Below, in pieces: positions 25,507 to 37,664 of a stretch of DNA of 64,000 bases (position 1 is the stretch's first letter; every line of letters begins with the position of its first letter). Origin of the DNA: Megamerina dolium (taxonomy: Eukaryota > Arthropoda > Insecta > Diptera > Megamerinidae); assembly GCA_963854835.1 (NCBI GenBank), contig OY978526.1:60636649-60700648 (forward strand). Direction: 5' to 3'. Made by a program: the position numbers and the translations under genes. Under the pieces are notes generated by a model. The model searched no databases, was not told the DNA's origin, and was given only the letters and a program-made list of their open reading frames with translations.

Positions 25507-26220
25507 GCTCCTAATAAAAAATTGCATATTGGACGCGTACAAAAAGTACTTAACATATTACAAAACGCTGGGTTTAAATTGATAAATGCGAGTTTTTTGT
25601 AAAAGAAATTACTTACTTGGGCCATGTAATTGACAAGTACGGATTACATATGAGCCCAAATAAAGTAACGGAAAGGAGAAAAGGCTGTCGATGCTAGCCC
25701 AATCGGGTTAGAGGCAATTTTACCACAAATATCAACGGAGGGCATCGAGACACCCATTGAATTCGCTTCGAGAAAGTTGTCGAGTACGGAAATGCGTTAT
25801 TCACAATTGGATAGGGAAGCAATAACTATTTTGTTTGGAATTAAAATGTTTCACCATCATTTATACGGCAGGCACTTTACACGTTAAATCAGGTGTGAAT
25901 ATAGCAGATTATTTCCCGAGAAACCCATCTAGCACAATTGCAGATGAAAACGAACTACCAGATAACGTGGCGCTTAACTTTTTCAATGAAGTAAATTCAA
26001 TGCCAATCAATGCTGAAGCAGTTAAAAAGGAAACTAGGTCGGACAAAGCATTGTTAAAAGTAAAGGCATTCACTAAGACAAAGTGGCCAGAAGAAATGAC
26101 TGATCCTCTACTAAAACCTTTTTTTATGCTCAAACTGGAACTATCAGAAGAGAACGGATGTGAATCTTGTTTAATGAATTGCCCCATCCCTGCGAAAAAT
26201 GAATTAATATCTTAGGAATG
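25507..26220 (+). pseudogene. Gypsy RT second half, RNase H and linker
   Basis: Resumes with ILITAPNKKLHIGRVQKVLN, then GLHMSPNKV, a deletion, PIEFASRKLSSTEMRYSQLD and IKMFHHHLYGR (RNase H region, about 25755-25870). It then reads an open frame with GVNIADYFPRNPSS to 26215, which is the spacer before integrase. The RNase H catalytic set is incomplete because of the deletion. Confidence 0.8.
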
Positions 26221-27187
26221 GCTATATCAAGCGTGACACCGCATACATATAGACTTTTTCGGAAAATATTTTAACCGTTGGTGTTTGGCGGTTGTTGATA
26301 GCTATAGCAAGTGGGAAGAGTGTATAGACATGGGAAAAAGTACAACAAGTAGAGTAACGATAATGGCCTTAAAAGAAGTCTTTGCTAGGTTTTGGGTTAC
26401 CGAGAGAAATAGTGTTAGATAACGGTACCGCATTTGTCTTAAAAGAATTTAAACACTTCATGAACTTTAATGCAATCAAGCATATCACAACTCCCTTGGG
26501 TCATCTAGCCAAGAACTTTCAGGCGGAAAACTTTTGTGAAAACCATGAAAAGAGCCCTGAAGAAAAGTCTGTAATGCACAAAATATCACAATTTAAAACC
26601 GCAGTCTTAAGATTTTTGATAAAGTACCGAAGTTCGGTAGCTTAAGGTTTCACCTGCACAACTTATGTTTGGCAGGCAGCTAAGAACGCGATTGGATATA
26701 TTAAAGTCTAGACGAATCGTGGAAGAAAAAACTCAAGATTGTATAAAAAAACAGGCTGACCAGAAGAAATACTATCCTGGTGTCAAAAATGTGACACTAA
26801 ATACTGGCGACGGGGTAATAGCCAAAAATTATTCCGTTCCTGGCAAAGGTTTCATGGCCTAAATGTGCAGTAGTGAAGCGAACAGGTAAACACACATATG
26901 TAGTAAAACCGATTGAACGTAATAAAACATGGAAAAGACATGTAAATCAATTAATTAAGTATAATAACAATACAAATCAGAATTATATACCAAGTATATT
27001 ATTTGATTATACGCAAAGAATTGCACCACAAAATTGGCAGGAAGAGTTAGGAAACGAAAGCGAAAATGTAGTTTTGCAAAAACAAAATAGTGTAATTGAT
27101 TTGAACAAAAAGGAGGATACCATTCTAGATAAGGTCATAGAAGAAGAGAAAATTGTACGATTAGATCATGAGTTAAATGAACATTAG
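26221..27187 (+). pseudogene. Gypsy integrase
   Basis: Catalytic core fragments: IDFFGKYFNRWCLAVVDSYS (first Asp, about 26250-26310), LPREIVLDNGTAF (second Asp, about 26395-26430) and FQAENFCENHEK (catalytic Glu, about 26520-26550). The C-terminal domain follows: MFGRQLRTRLDILKS, then after a shift KRTGKHTYVVKPIERNKTWK with a charged tail ending at 27187. There are two frameshifts and one stop. The N-terminal zinc-binding HHCC module was not found. Confidence 0.85.
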
Positions 27188-27224
27188 CAAACAAAAGATA
27201 CAACAAAATACAATTTAAGAAATA

Positions 27225-28540
27225 AAAATCTCCATACAGTCGGCTGGGGCCGACCAAATTATACCATGCATATGTAGATAAAAAGTTTACACGAATATCC
27301 ATCTTTTTCTTTTATTTCCCCTTTTTGAAAAACAATTTTTGCATATACTACTAATTTACACCCGGAATATGGTTGACTTTAACTAATTACTTTGTATGTT
27401 GTAAAAGGGATAATTTAAAGGATTTTAAGATAATTCCGAGGCTTAGTATGGGAGCTATATAAAAAGTGGGCGTGGCTTACCTCTTTCTTGTAAATCCAAT
27501 TAATTTATCAATATTAATAATTTTAATCCACACCTTAAATTTGTTTGTGCTACGTTGAATAGTTTGTAAGTTTTTGCGGTTAACATTTTTGTTTAATTTC
27601 CTCAACTTTGTATGGAAGCCCCAAAAAAAAGTGGCCGTGGCACACTGATTTTCTGCCAGATTATTTCCGACTACGATATTAATCTAAGTGTCAATTATGG
27701 TTATTCCAGACAGAATATTGCCGAAGTTACAGCTGTTTCAATTTAAAAGAATTTCAGTCATTTTGTATGGGGGCTACGATAAACAGTGAGTGTGGCGCGC
27801 CCATTTCCTGTGAACCTAGTTGCTCGTACAATACTAATCCACATCTTAAATGTCGTTATTCTACGCTGAATTGTTTGCAAGTTATAACCGGTAACATTTT
27901 TTTTTAATTTCCGCAACTTTGTATGGGAGACCCAAGAAGGAGTGGCCGTGACACACTGCCATATTATTTCCGACTGCCATGTTAATATAAGTGTTAATTA
28001 TGGTTATTCTGGACAGAAGATTGTAGAAGTTACAGCTGTTTTAATTTAAAAGAAGTACAGACACTTTATATAGGAGCTACGCTAAAAAGTAGGCGTGGCT
28101 CACCCATTTTGGGCGAGGTTATATAGTGGTATAATATAACTCTATGTGCCAAATATTGTTGTCCCAAGTGGTATATTATGTGAGTTATAGCAAGTTAGAG
28201 ATTTGGAAATTCCGATGTTAGTCGCTTTGAATGCTTTGTGTGGGCGTGGCTATTGAACGATCATGCCCAATATCAATCCCCTCCGTACCCTTGGATCATA
28301 GGTTACTTATGCCAATTTTCGTCGAAATAGCTCAATATTTACTCAAGTTATCGTGCGAACCAGCCAGGTGATCGGCAGACGGACGGACGGACGGACGGAC
28401 ATCGTTAAATCGAAAATTTAATCGACGCTGATCACGAATATATATCCATGTCTATATCTCCGGAGATTCCTTGAAGTGGTCACAAACATCTGACCGAAAT
28501 GAATATACCTTGCATATTGCATTATGCAGGGTATAAAAAT
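27225..28540 (-). mobile_element. DINE-1-like (Helentron-type) repeat, copy 2
   Basis: Same orientation as copy 1. Hairpin gtcggc-tggg-gccgac at 27239-27254, subterminal repeat attataccatgcat, and two tandem core units (attatttccgac near 27660 and 27965). A run of five GACG words lies near 28378-28400, and the right end is cattatgcagggtataaaa at about 28520-28538. It lies between the integrase end and the polypurine tract of the gypsy element. No coding capacity. Confidence 0.75.
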
Positions 28541-28652
28541 AAAAAACACTGATTGAAGTTATTTACATTATTTACATTATTATTAAGAGTATTTAAGTAT
28601 TTAATTTATAATTGATTATACATTGATAGAATGCATTGTTAAAAGAACAATT
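28541..28652. other. Gypsy 3' untranslated remnant
   Basis: AT-rich stretch between the DINE-like repeat and the polypurine tract. Nothing else is seen. Confidence 0.5.
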
Positions 28653-28665
28653 AAGAGAGGGAAAG
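28653..28665 (+). promoter_or_regulatory. Polypurine tract of gypsy element
   Basis: aagagagggaaag is purine-only and directly abuts the 3' LTR start tgtaa, as expected for plus-strand priming. Confidence 0.85.
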
Positions 28666-28882
28666 TGTAACATAGTGTGTAACACTAAAGCCTTACTTAT
28701 TTAAATATGCAAAAGTGTGACATCAGTGTAATACATATTCCACTTACATCCCACACACCTGATTATATACGAACATACTCTGTTGCTCTTTATCTTCTTC
28801 GCTGTTCAACCGCCAACCGTATAACCTAGTGTACTTTTTATATTAACCGCAATTTAATAAAGATATATTTGAAGATATCACA
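28666..28882 (+). repeat. Gypsy 3' LTR
   Basis: 217 bp, starting tgtaacatagtgtgtaac and ending gatatcaca. It aligns with the 5' LTR and is followed by the duplication gcccc. Confidence 0.9.
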
Positions 28883-28887
28883 GCCCC

Positions 28888-29719
28888 AAAAAAGATTTAA
28901 TATTGCCAGCCTCTTCAAGATTTCATATACATGTACATTAAGTACAAATATATGAGAAAATACTTTCATAAAACTATTAATTAATATTACAGTAATAATA
29001 CATTAAATCAAGCCTTTTCGTTTTAACAACTAAAAACATGTGATTTTAGATGAGGACAGCGGCAGACTATTTCAACATTTTACAAAACCAGCTTATTGCC
29101 GAAAAATTTTTAATTATATTATTCCATAGTGGACTATATCTCACATGTAACTATTTCCTCTTCATCAGAGGAATTGGATGAATATATATCACGAGAATTT
29201 AACATCCTTATGAGCTGGGCTGCATTTCAGTGTTAAAAGCTACTGAGCCGTGTCGAATGCGCAATCTCGAACCTTTTGCCTGTAAGCCAATATACTCGAA
29301 CTCTTTGCTTGTATATCATGTAATAGAAAGAAATATTCTGCTCAACACAGCTAACTATTTAATAGAAAAGAAAGATAATGGATAATATGTTGGACCAAAC
29401 GTGATACTACTAGGTGGTAATTCTCAAAAAAAAAAATCTATTCACTCTGTATTGTATGTATGGAGGATTATTTTTAAAAAAAGCTAGTTGAAAATAAGAA
29501 AAGGCTAGAAAATCTAATCTCTAATCGGTTCTCAGTGAATTTGACAGAATGTGACGTCACAGTAGTTTCAATAGTTGAATTATTAATTTATTATTCCGCA
29601 TTGTTTATATTTTTCTTTTCAATTTGTTCGTCATTTTGTCATATTCTCTCGCAGTTTTACTGACGTCACATATAGAAAAATCTTTTCTCATGGTCGCAAA
29701 CTTCTTTTCTATTATTGTT
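28888..29719. other. Spacer, with two CRE-like palindromes
   Basis: No gene. Perfect tgacgtca octamers lie at 29552-29559 and 29661-29668. Confidence 0.5.
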
Positions 29720-29828
29720 GACAAAAGCAAAAACATTATCAGTTGCTGGCAGACCACGAACCATACATGGTTGCTGTTTGCAACCATGTATATTTCATGT
29801 GACGCATGATGGTGTTTTTGCTTTTGTC
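29720..29828. repeat. Nested foldback structure
   Basis: An outer 15-bp perfect inverted repeat gacaaaagcaaaaac (29720-29734) pairs with 29814-29828. Inside it an 11-bp perfect stem tacatggttgc (29764-29774) pairs with 29780-29790 around a 5-nt loop. Confidence 0.85.
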
Positions 29829-29838
29829 TTAGTCTGCA

Positions 29839-30714
29839 TTTAGACACAAAAACATTTGCATCAAAAACATTTTCAATTCACTTTTGATGTTTCGTTCGCG
29901 TTTACACGGGCAAAAAGTTTCTCGCCGACATGTGAACTCCTTTGTATGTTTTCTTAATGTTTAAGATTACGAACAGCGTTCGGACTGTAAAAAATTTTTA
30001 GAGGTAGATGATGGTCAAAAATTGTGGTAGATTCTAAAATTTATGGGTAGATTTAAATGAAGTAAAAGATAATGATCTTTTTCAAGTCGTTTTTATTATT
30101 TAACAAAAAGTGTAATGTTTCACTAATGTTTATTATTAATGTATAAACAAAAATGTTTCATTTTTACACATGTAAAAATATTTAAAAAATCGCTTATCAA
30201 AATTAAGTCACAAATGTATGTACTTGCATTAAAACTTTTGGGAACATATTTATGTACCTGCATAGTTAAATTAAAATATAAATTTATAGGAGCATGTAAA
30301 ATACCGAGATCACTCATTTCATATAAAAACTAATTCACATACTTATATTTACTAATCTAGATATAAGTTAAAGTTATGGGAACAAAATACCAATCAATCA
30401 ATAAAAATTTTTTATTGTAATTCAAATATTTTACTACTTTCACACATTTGTTTTATTAATATGTGATTAGCACAATCACAATAGATCAAGCAATTAAAGA
30501 AAAAAAAATATATACAAAATGGCCAAAAATGGTAAAAATTAGTATGTTTTAAGATTACTGTAGTAGTTGCGGTAGAAATAAAAAAAAGTTGTAGATTTGC
30601 CAAATTTTAGGTCAAAGCGTGTCTCATATACCTGAAACAAAAACCTCTCTTTCTTCTCAGTTTGTTCCTCGCTCACAAATCAATGTATTTCATTCAAAGG
30701 TTTTTGTGTCTAAA
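29839..30714. repeat. Candidate foldback or MITE with 20-bp inverted repeats
   Basis: tttagacacaaaaacatttg (29839-29858) matches the complement of 30695-30714 at 19 of 20 positions, across 876 bp without coding content. A clear target duplication was not found. Confidence 0.5.
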
Positions 30715-32847
30715 ACAGGATCAATATATTTTAAATTGAAGTGATCTGAAACTTTACACAAACTTTTCAGATTTGGGTATCTTTAAACCAGTTACGAAAT
30801 ATTTGCGTTGATAGATTTTGAAATTTTTAAAATGAGCAAAACGTTGCTACGTTCTTTTCGATAGGCAATGTATCACCGGGAAGAAAGAAAAACGGTTCCT
30901 TTTTATTGTCATGTTGAACAAAGCATTGCTACTTTCATTTTGAAGAAGTACTAAAACTATTCTAAATGTGTATACGGGAACGACTTCGCACTATTTTTGA
31001 CTAAATCCAAGGTGAATTCATACAAGGTGGTGCTCATTTGGGTTTTATAAGAAGTTTTACTTCTATCACGTGTACGCTGCTGCATACGCAAATAAAAAAG
31101 ATAAAAATCCTATCTGGGTGGTAGAGTGCCTAACTAGATACTACCAAAAGAGCTGATGATATATTAGCCGATTCAAAACAACGGAGCTTTTGTGATATAA
31201 ATTTTTTAGAATTTTTAACATTCTAACAAAAATGTCAGCTTAATCAAGATAAGGCCAACGCAGCGAATACTGAGAATGTATTTGTTTGCTTATGAACTTT
31301 TAGTAAATTTTGGAGATACTTAGATTTCATTATTATTTAAATGAAATAGTAAAGAGTGAATTTTATTTAAATACATTATTTTGTGAAATAACTTTTTAAA
31401 TATTACATTATACTTAGTACGAGAATGTGCGATACATGTGTTCATTCATTTAACAATGAATGTACATGTACGGCATGTACATCCTTTGTAGTTGCATAGA
31501 AAATACATATGTAAATTGGACAACAAAACTTCACTTTTTTATTTTGTTTCTGTTGTTTTTGTTCATTCGTATATTTAAGCTTAATGCAGTTTACTTAATT
31601 TTGTTTCATAAAGTTAACAAAATCTAATTTGCTGTACACGTTTATTATGGCTAACAATAACCAACACAGTAACAGATAACAACAGCAGTAACTTTACATA
31701 ATACGAATAATGATAATAATAATTTTACTATACTAACATCTAACCGTCCCTCTTGCATCAATTTCAGCTCTGCAGGCAACCAATAAGTGTACTCGTATCA
31801 GCATCATCATCATCGGCACCAGCATCAACATTATAAATAAAAGTACCTAGTAAATTAAATGAAAGCGCCCGAGGAGCTCAGCATCGGTTTATGGTTGCCA
31901 ACGCAACGTATGCCTCATGCTTCAAACAGGCTCCAGTTCATATATTACCAGGACATCATTGCTTAGATTGTTTACTATCTCCACAGTTTAGAATGAAGAA
32001 GATTCTTATTTTAGAATAGATTTTATTGTACCATGCTTTAATGAAAATATACGTTTTTATTTCTTTTTTGGGGAGAGCTTTTAATTTTAAATTTTGAAGC
32101 TTTTCACTCAATGTACATATAATTATCTCTTTCCTTCTATCCTCTACAGCATACAATCATTTTAACATGTAATATTTTATAATGAACGCTCGTATTTAAC
32201 TAAAGGTTTATGTGTTTTGTGTGTGTGTGTTTGTAAATGAGTTTGAATATACTCATTATAAAATATACTTCGTAACCAGTATATATTGTATATATCTACA
32301 TTCATGTATCTATCATTTGGCACTTCAAATAAGTGAACCGCAGAAATATTAAAACCACATTTATATAGTGAGTAACCAAAAAGGAAAAAAAAGAACACAA
32401 TAAGAACATTAAACTACACACAAATAACTCTTCTATTTTGCAGCTGTGGGTTCCCTAAATCCATGCATCAAAATACTACTTGTATTATTTTTATTTTTCT
32501 ACTTACTTACATATTCTCACATCCATAGTGATGTGCATAGGAGCACATATGTATATCAATTTTGTAAAACTTCCCACATTTTTGCTATTACCAATATGTA
32601 CGAATATGGTTTTTAGTAAATTTGCTGCAGCATTCCGACTACAAGTGGGAAGGAGGTTTACGAGTTTGAAGATTAAACTTTTTGAAATTATTTTCTATAT
32701 TTGAAATTCACTATATGACTATTTTACATGAAAAGCCTTCCTAATACTACAAATGCTGGCGATAACTAGATACTATCCATCTCGACTCTCCCTAATCACT
32801 TCAATTGATATTTTCATATTGTAACGAACTGTGGTCATCGTAATGGT
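30715..32847. other. AT-rich spacer, no gene seen
   Basis: A short CATCAT run lies near 31803-31815. No recognisable elements. Confidence 0.55.
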
Positions 32848-34260
32848 TTGGCATGTATTTTTATACAAATGCCTCTTCATCAAATAAAACAACAAAAACC
32901 TCAAAAAGAGAGAAAAACTAAAATTCTAAAAATTATATATTTGTGTAAGATTCATGGACTCGATTTGGGAAGAACCTTAAGTCTGGATGAGGTCACAAGA
33001 CAGGGCGCTATAAATGCCGGATTGAAGTAACTACTTAGCACATCAATTTTAGAATAATTATTTCAATATTCGTAATGTTCGTAATACTCGGCGTAATATT
33101 CGCCAACTTAAAATAACCACCAAAAATAACACAGTGTTCATATCCTCTAGTACCTTCTGCCATCAGTACAGTACTTTTTCAAATGAATCTTTTGAGCATT
33201 CTATCTTAATTGACGATGCAGCGTTTCGTTTTGTTTCTGCTGGCGAGGTTGATGTGGCTAGGTGCGTGATGAGAATTACTTCAAATGCTGTTGGAATTGA
33301 TGGTTTCCCATCGGGTTTATGAAGATAATTCTTCCATCTTTAACCCATATTATAAATCATTACTTTACTGGCTTCGACTTTCCTACCTTATGGAAAATTG
33401 GAACCATTATTCCCATTGCTAAGATTTCTACTTCTCGTAAACCCAAAGACTTTAGGCCTATTCGTATTTTGCCTGCCTTGAGCAAAGTTTTTGAGCATCT
33501 AATTTTCGAACAAATTTCTGCCTACCTTAATAGCAAAGGGCTTGTGTCATGCCTTCATTCTGGATTTTGTACTGGCCACAGCTGCACCTGTGTGCACTAC
33601 TTTAACATCAATAAGGGCTCTGTCGATCTAATTGCTAATTACCTCAGTAATAAGCAACAACCAGTAAGAGTTGGGGATGACTTTGCATCCTTCTCTTTGC
33701 TCTTTCCTGGTGTACCTCAGGGGCCAATTTTAGGACTATTGCTTTGCTTTTGTCGATACTGTCGTGAGTTAATAGTTCCTCACATAACATACTTCAGTAC
33801 TACTTACACTATCTTTTAACAGTGCGATCCGATATGCTTTTGGTCTGCGTTTCTATTATCATATTTCTGATAAGTCTACCGCTCTTCTAGGGGATGGATT
33901 GGTTGACTTTTCGGAAATCAGTAATGTAATATATTTTCATCGACTTATCACTTGTAAAACACCGGGTATGCATATGATAAATTGCAATTTATACAATCTA
34001 CACGATCCACTCAACTCATTATCCAAGCGTGCTCAAGCGAATTGTTCATGTTGGCGGTATCAGAAGCAATCCATCCGGCATACATTGAATCCCTTCAATT
34101 TCCTTAAATTATGCCTTCTTACTCTCTAACTTCTACCTCCTTATCTTTATTTCATCTTTCCTTAATTTTTTTTTCTTTCTTTCATCTTTATTTATTTCTT
34201 TTTATTCTATCCTTAATTTTACTTTTTGTTAAGTTTCTTAGTATAATATTTGTTAAGTTT
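32848..34260 (+). pseudogene. Decayed LINE reverse transcriptase (CR1/Jockey group)
   Basis: Plus-strand pieces in order: RTLSLDEVTRQGAINAGLK (about 32960-33027), DDAAFRFVSAGEVDVARCVM and SNAVGIDGFP (about 33210-33310), LPSLTHIINHYF and KDFRPIRILPALSKVFEHLI (33330-33510), then VDLIANYLSNKQQPVRVGDD and FPGVPQGPILGLLL (33620-33740). A C-terminal tail follows with IRYAFGLRFYYHISDKSTAL (33825-33885). The segment with the FADD catalytic motif is missing and several shifts occur. The tail is typical of CR1/Jockey-group LINEs lacking RNase H. A pyrimidine-rich 3' stretch leads to a TA/CA array. Confidence 0.75.
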
Positions 34261-34348
34261 CATAGAATGTAAGATTTTTTATTGCATTTGTTCTTTAAAT
34301 ATGATATAATGTATTATATTTTGTTTTTTATTCGAAAAATTTTTTAGA

Positions 34349-34534
<186 letters not shown>

Positions 34535-34540
34535 GTTAGT

Positions 34541-35845
34541 TATACGATGATTCCATTGTATGTATTTATATTGAAGTGAATAAATGGAAAAACTAAAAAC
34601 TGAATAAAGTCATTATAATTCAAACTACATTTTAGTTAGTTTTATTAGAAAATAATATATAAATAATTTAATTAAAGAAACATTTGTGTATGCTTTAGCT
34701 ATACTGCAAAAACTCGTAGTCATAATTGTGTATAAATTTTCAACTGAATTACCACCATAATCATAATAACGTAACATCACCAAGCAGCTACGTAGCAGCT
34801 AGGATAATTGCTCGAAAAAGGATATTACTGTTTTTTGGATAAAACAAGTATATGATAATAACACCATCTAACAAGTAGCACAATGTACATACGTAGGCGT
34901 ACCTCATACAAGTACATATGAGCATATAGTTTTTGGATAAAATGTGTATTTAAATTGTTGATTTTAATAGTAACAAAAGCTCCTACAGCAGGTATTAGAA
35001 TATAGTATTAGTTCAGATAAATAGTGTACGTATACTTATGTACGTATGTTGATAATTACACCTAAGCAAAATGTAAGGATATTATATATCAGATATGCAG
35101 AAACGCATACATTCCTAGCAAGTTTAATACATCCGTAGCTAGTGGCATGACTAGCTAAAACTAAAAGACAGCAAAATCTTCAGTTTTTGGAGATTTTGCA
35201 ATGGAGATTTTACGTAATTGGAAAATATTTTGATTGAACAAACGCCTTTTTCAAGAATCTTTTCAAGTGTAATTTTAAAAGAAAAACGTTTATATGTTTC
35301 AATGGAATTAAAATAAAATTGCGTTACTAAAATTGTGGATTTCGCTTATGTATGTCGGTCGCTTCCACATTATTGCAGTAAAAAATGTCAACCCTTCACA
35401 ATGTTTCGAAGAAGAAAACAAATTATGTAAAATTTTGAGCTTCAGATTTCCAATTGGAGCGAACAAACACTCGATAATAATGTTCAAATAATCATGAAGA
35501 GGGACTGCCTAATATATTTCTATTTCGCGTTATTCATTTTTACTATCAATTGTTTAGCCCTGAGTCAAATGTCAGCTGGTACAAATTAGTATTCGGCAAT
35601 ACTGTAAAAAATTTTTTGTGTATAGATAGCCACAGGTAGCCTTTCTTAGTGAACAATATCGGCAGAGAAAGTAGTTCATAAATATCTATAATCAACATAC
35701 CGGATATCGATAAAGACATAGCATTGTTAAATGTGACACATTATTTGAATTTCTTAGTAACTTCGGTTAGGTTATATAATTGGAACTACTCTCTCTCTCT
35801 CTCTCTATCTGAGTGGACATACTTAGGGCACGTTGTGATACCACT
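34541..35845. other. AT-rich spacer, no gene seen
   Basis: A (CT)n run lies at about 35790-35806. Nothing else. Confidence 0.55.
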
Positions 35846-36085
35846 GAGCTTTTCTTCCAGTACTGTTGTGCGTGTTAAATTTGGACAGTATTAAAAGCGA
35901 TCTACTTATATTAGCCGGTTCCGAACGGCAGAACCCTTGTGACATCACTTTTTCTGAGCTTTATCACAGAGCTCTTGCAGAAGCATTTTTTCTTGACGAA
36001 TTATTACTGCTGAAAGGCCGTTTGAAATAAAAACAAAAATATATATAAATAACTACGCACTAACCACTCAGCTACGGCTACCCAT
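35846..36085 (-). repeat. tRNA-derived SINE, copy F (degenerate)
   Basis: Minus-strand copy with gccggttccgaacggcagaa and gtgacatcactttttctgag preserved. The middle is rearranged, and the head is reduced to taaccactcagctacggc. No duplication seen. Confidence 0.75.
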
Positions 36086-37631
36086 TGAGTGCTTGGATTT
36101 CAATGACCCGGAATAGGAGATTGATTGATTGTTGGTAGCCCGGACCCGGAATTTTTGGTAGCTAAATTCGGTAGACAGTTTTTCGGCATCATTTCTGGTT
36201 CTCTCTTCTGATTCTCTTGTGAATAGCCGAGAAAAGCTATGAGGTTAGAAAGAAGCCTGGGAGTGATGGTGGAAACCATAAAAAATGTGATGTCTTACGG
36301 ACCAGAGTAGCCATATACATTTTGGGTATCTAAATATGAGTCCGTTGTCGGATTTTTGCTTCCATCCACAGTTTATTTTGTCTGAAATAATGTGGCATGC
36401 CTTCAAACATTTTTTTTTTGTTTCTGCCACAGATTAATCTTGAAACACTACATTAACATTGACAGATTTAAATACTAATTAAATAGATACTAATTTTTCT
36501 TTTCTTCAACTGTGGTACAAATAATCCACTACGGTATATTTTTAGGTATCTTCTATTGTTATAGATCTAAGTATAAATAATCCATTATGGAATATTACTA
36601 AATTATCGTTATCTATTAGTAAAATTGGTGTCATCATGGTCCCTCTTTATTGAAGACACTCTCCATTCATGTCAAAATGTAATTACTGTGTATATAGTTA
36701 CATAAAAAATGAATTACACGTGAACAACCCACTTCATAAGTGCACTGAACGAGAATTATGTCTCACCACATACTTACACCCTAAAGGTACCCTCAGACAA
36801 TATGTAATTATGTATATGCCAAAATGGGATATATGATCCGTATTAAAAATCTTGTTTTATACAGGTTAAAGGTGAATAGACATTTTCTGAAATGGGACAT
36901 TTGACTTTTTCACCCTTATCTCAATGATGAATATGCATAAATACAATATGAAATCTCATTCGGGACATAATTAAAATACAATATGTGACATAGGTACCCT
37001 TCTTGTTAAAGTGCAAAGTTCACTTAAATTCACTAAGAGGTTAATTAGAATTACATATTATTTATATTTGAAATATTTACTACATTTAATACGTATCTAT
37101 CATTTGTTTTAATTAAAAAATAATTTTAGAAGGAACAAATTTTAAATTACAGGCTTTAGATGTATAAATATAATAGTGATCTTACATAAAGTGATTGTAC
37201 TTCTTTGCTAATCTTCACTCTCACACAGCACCCAAAAAGAACAAGAAGTAGGGGTTAAATTTGAATAATTTTCATTTTTTAGCAAACGAGTTGGACAACT
37301 ATTATTTCCCATGATAGGAGCAGCAAGCTTTACCAGCAAAAAAAAAAATAACAGAAAACATGAAAGAATTTATAGTTCAAGAACATACATAGTGTACGAA
37401 CGTATTGTAGATAGCAAGGTAAGAACAATTTGAAATGACATACAATTCATTGTACTTGCGCTTTTCATTATAATATTTTTCTATTTTTATTATTTTAGTT
37501 TTTTTCATTGTAAAACCTCTCTTACAGTGATAATTTTCAATAGAAAAACTCAAAAATTTTAAATAAATTCGAAAATTTTAATCATAAAAGCCAAAGGGTG
37601 AAAAGGTGATCTTGTTCATCACCAATATTAC

Positions 37632-37664
<33 letters not shown>

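Larger units (their letters stand above)
18634..28882 (+). mobile_element. Gypsy-type LTR retrotransposon, repeatedly invaded
   Basis: Full-span element: two LTRs of about 215 bp starting tgtaa and ending tcaca, flanked by a 5-bp duplication gcccc (18629-18633, 28883-28887). In order it contains a primer-binding site, gag, protease, reverse transcriptase, RNase H, integrase, polypurine tract and 3' LTR. Domain order (reverse transcriptase before integrase) and residues place it in Gypsy/Ty3, nearest to Mag or K02A2.6-like elements. Five later insertions account for roughly 6.3 kb. About 3.9 kb of its own sequence remains, below the usual 4.5-5.5 kb, so internal deletions exist. All frames are broken; no envelope-like gene was seen. 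Confidence 0.9.

Noticed and set aside
19350..28540. DINE-like copies 1 and 2 as long terminal repeats of the gypsy element
   Set aside because: They lie in the same orientation around the coding region, but true LTRs with primer site, polypurine tract and target duplication are found outside them.
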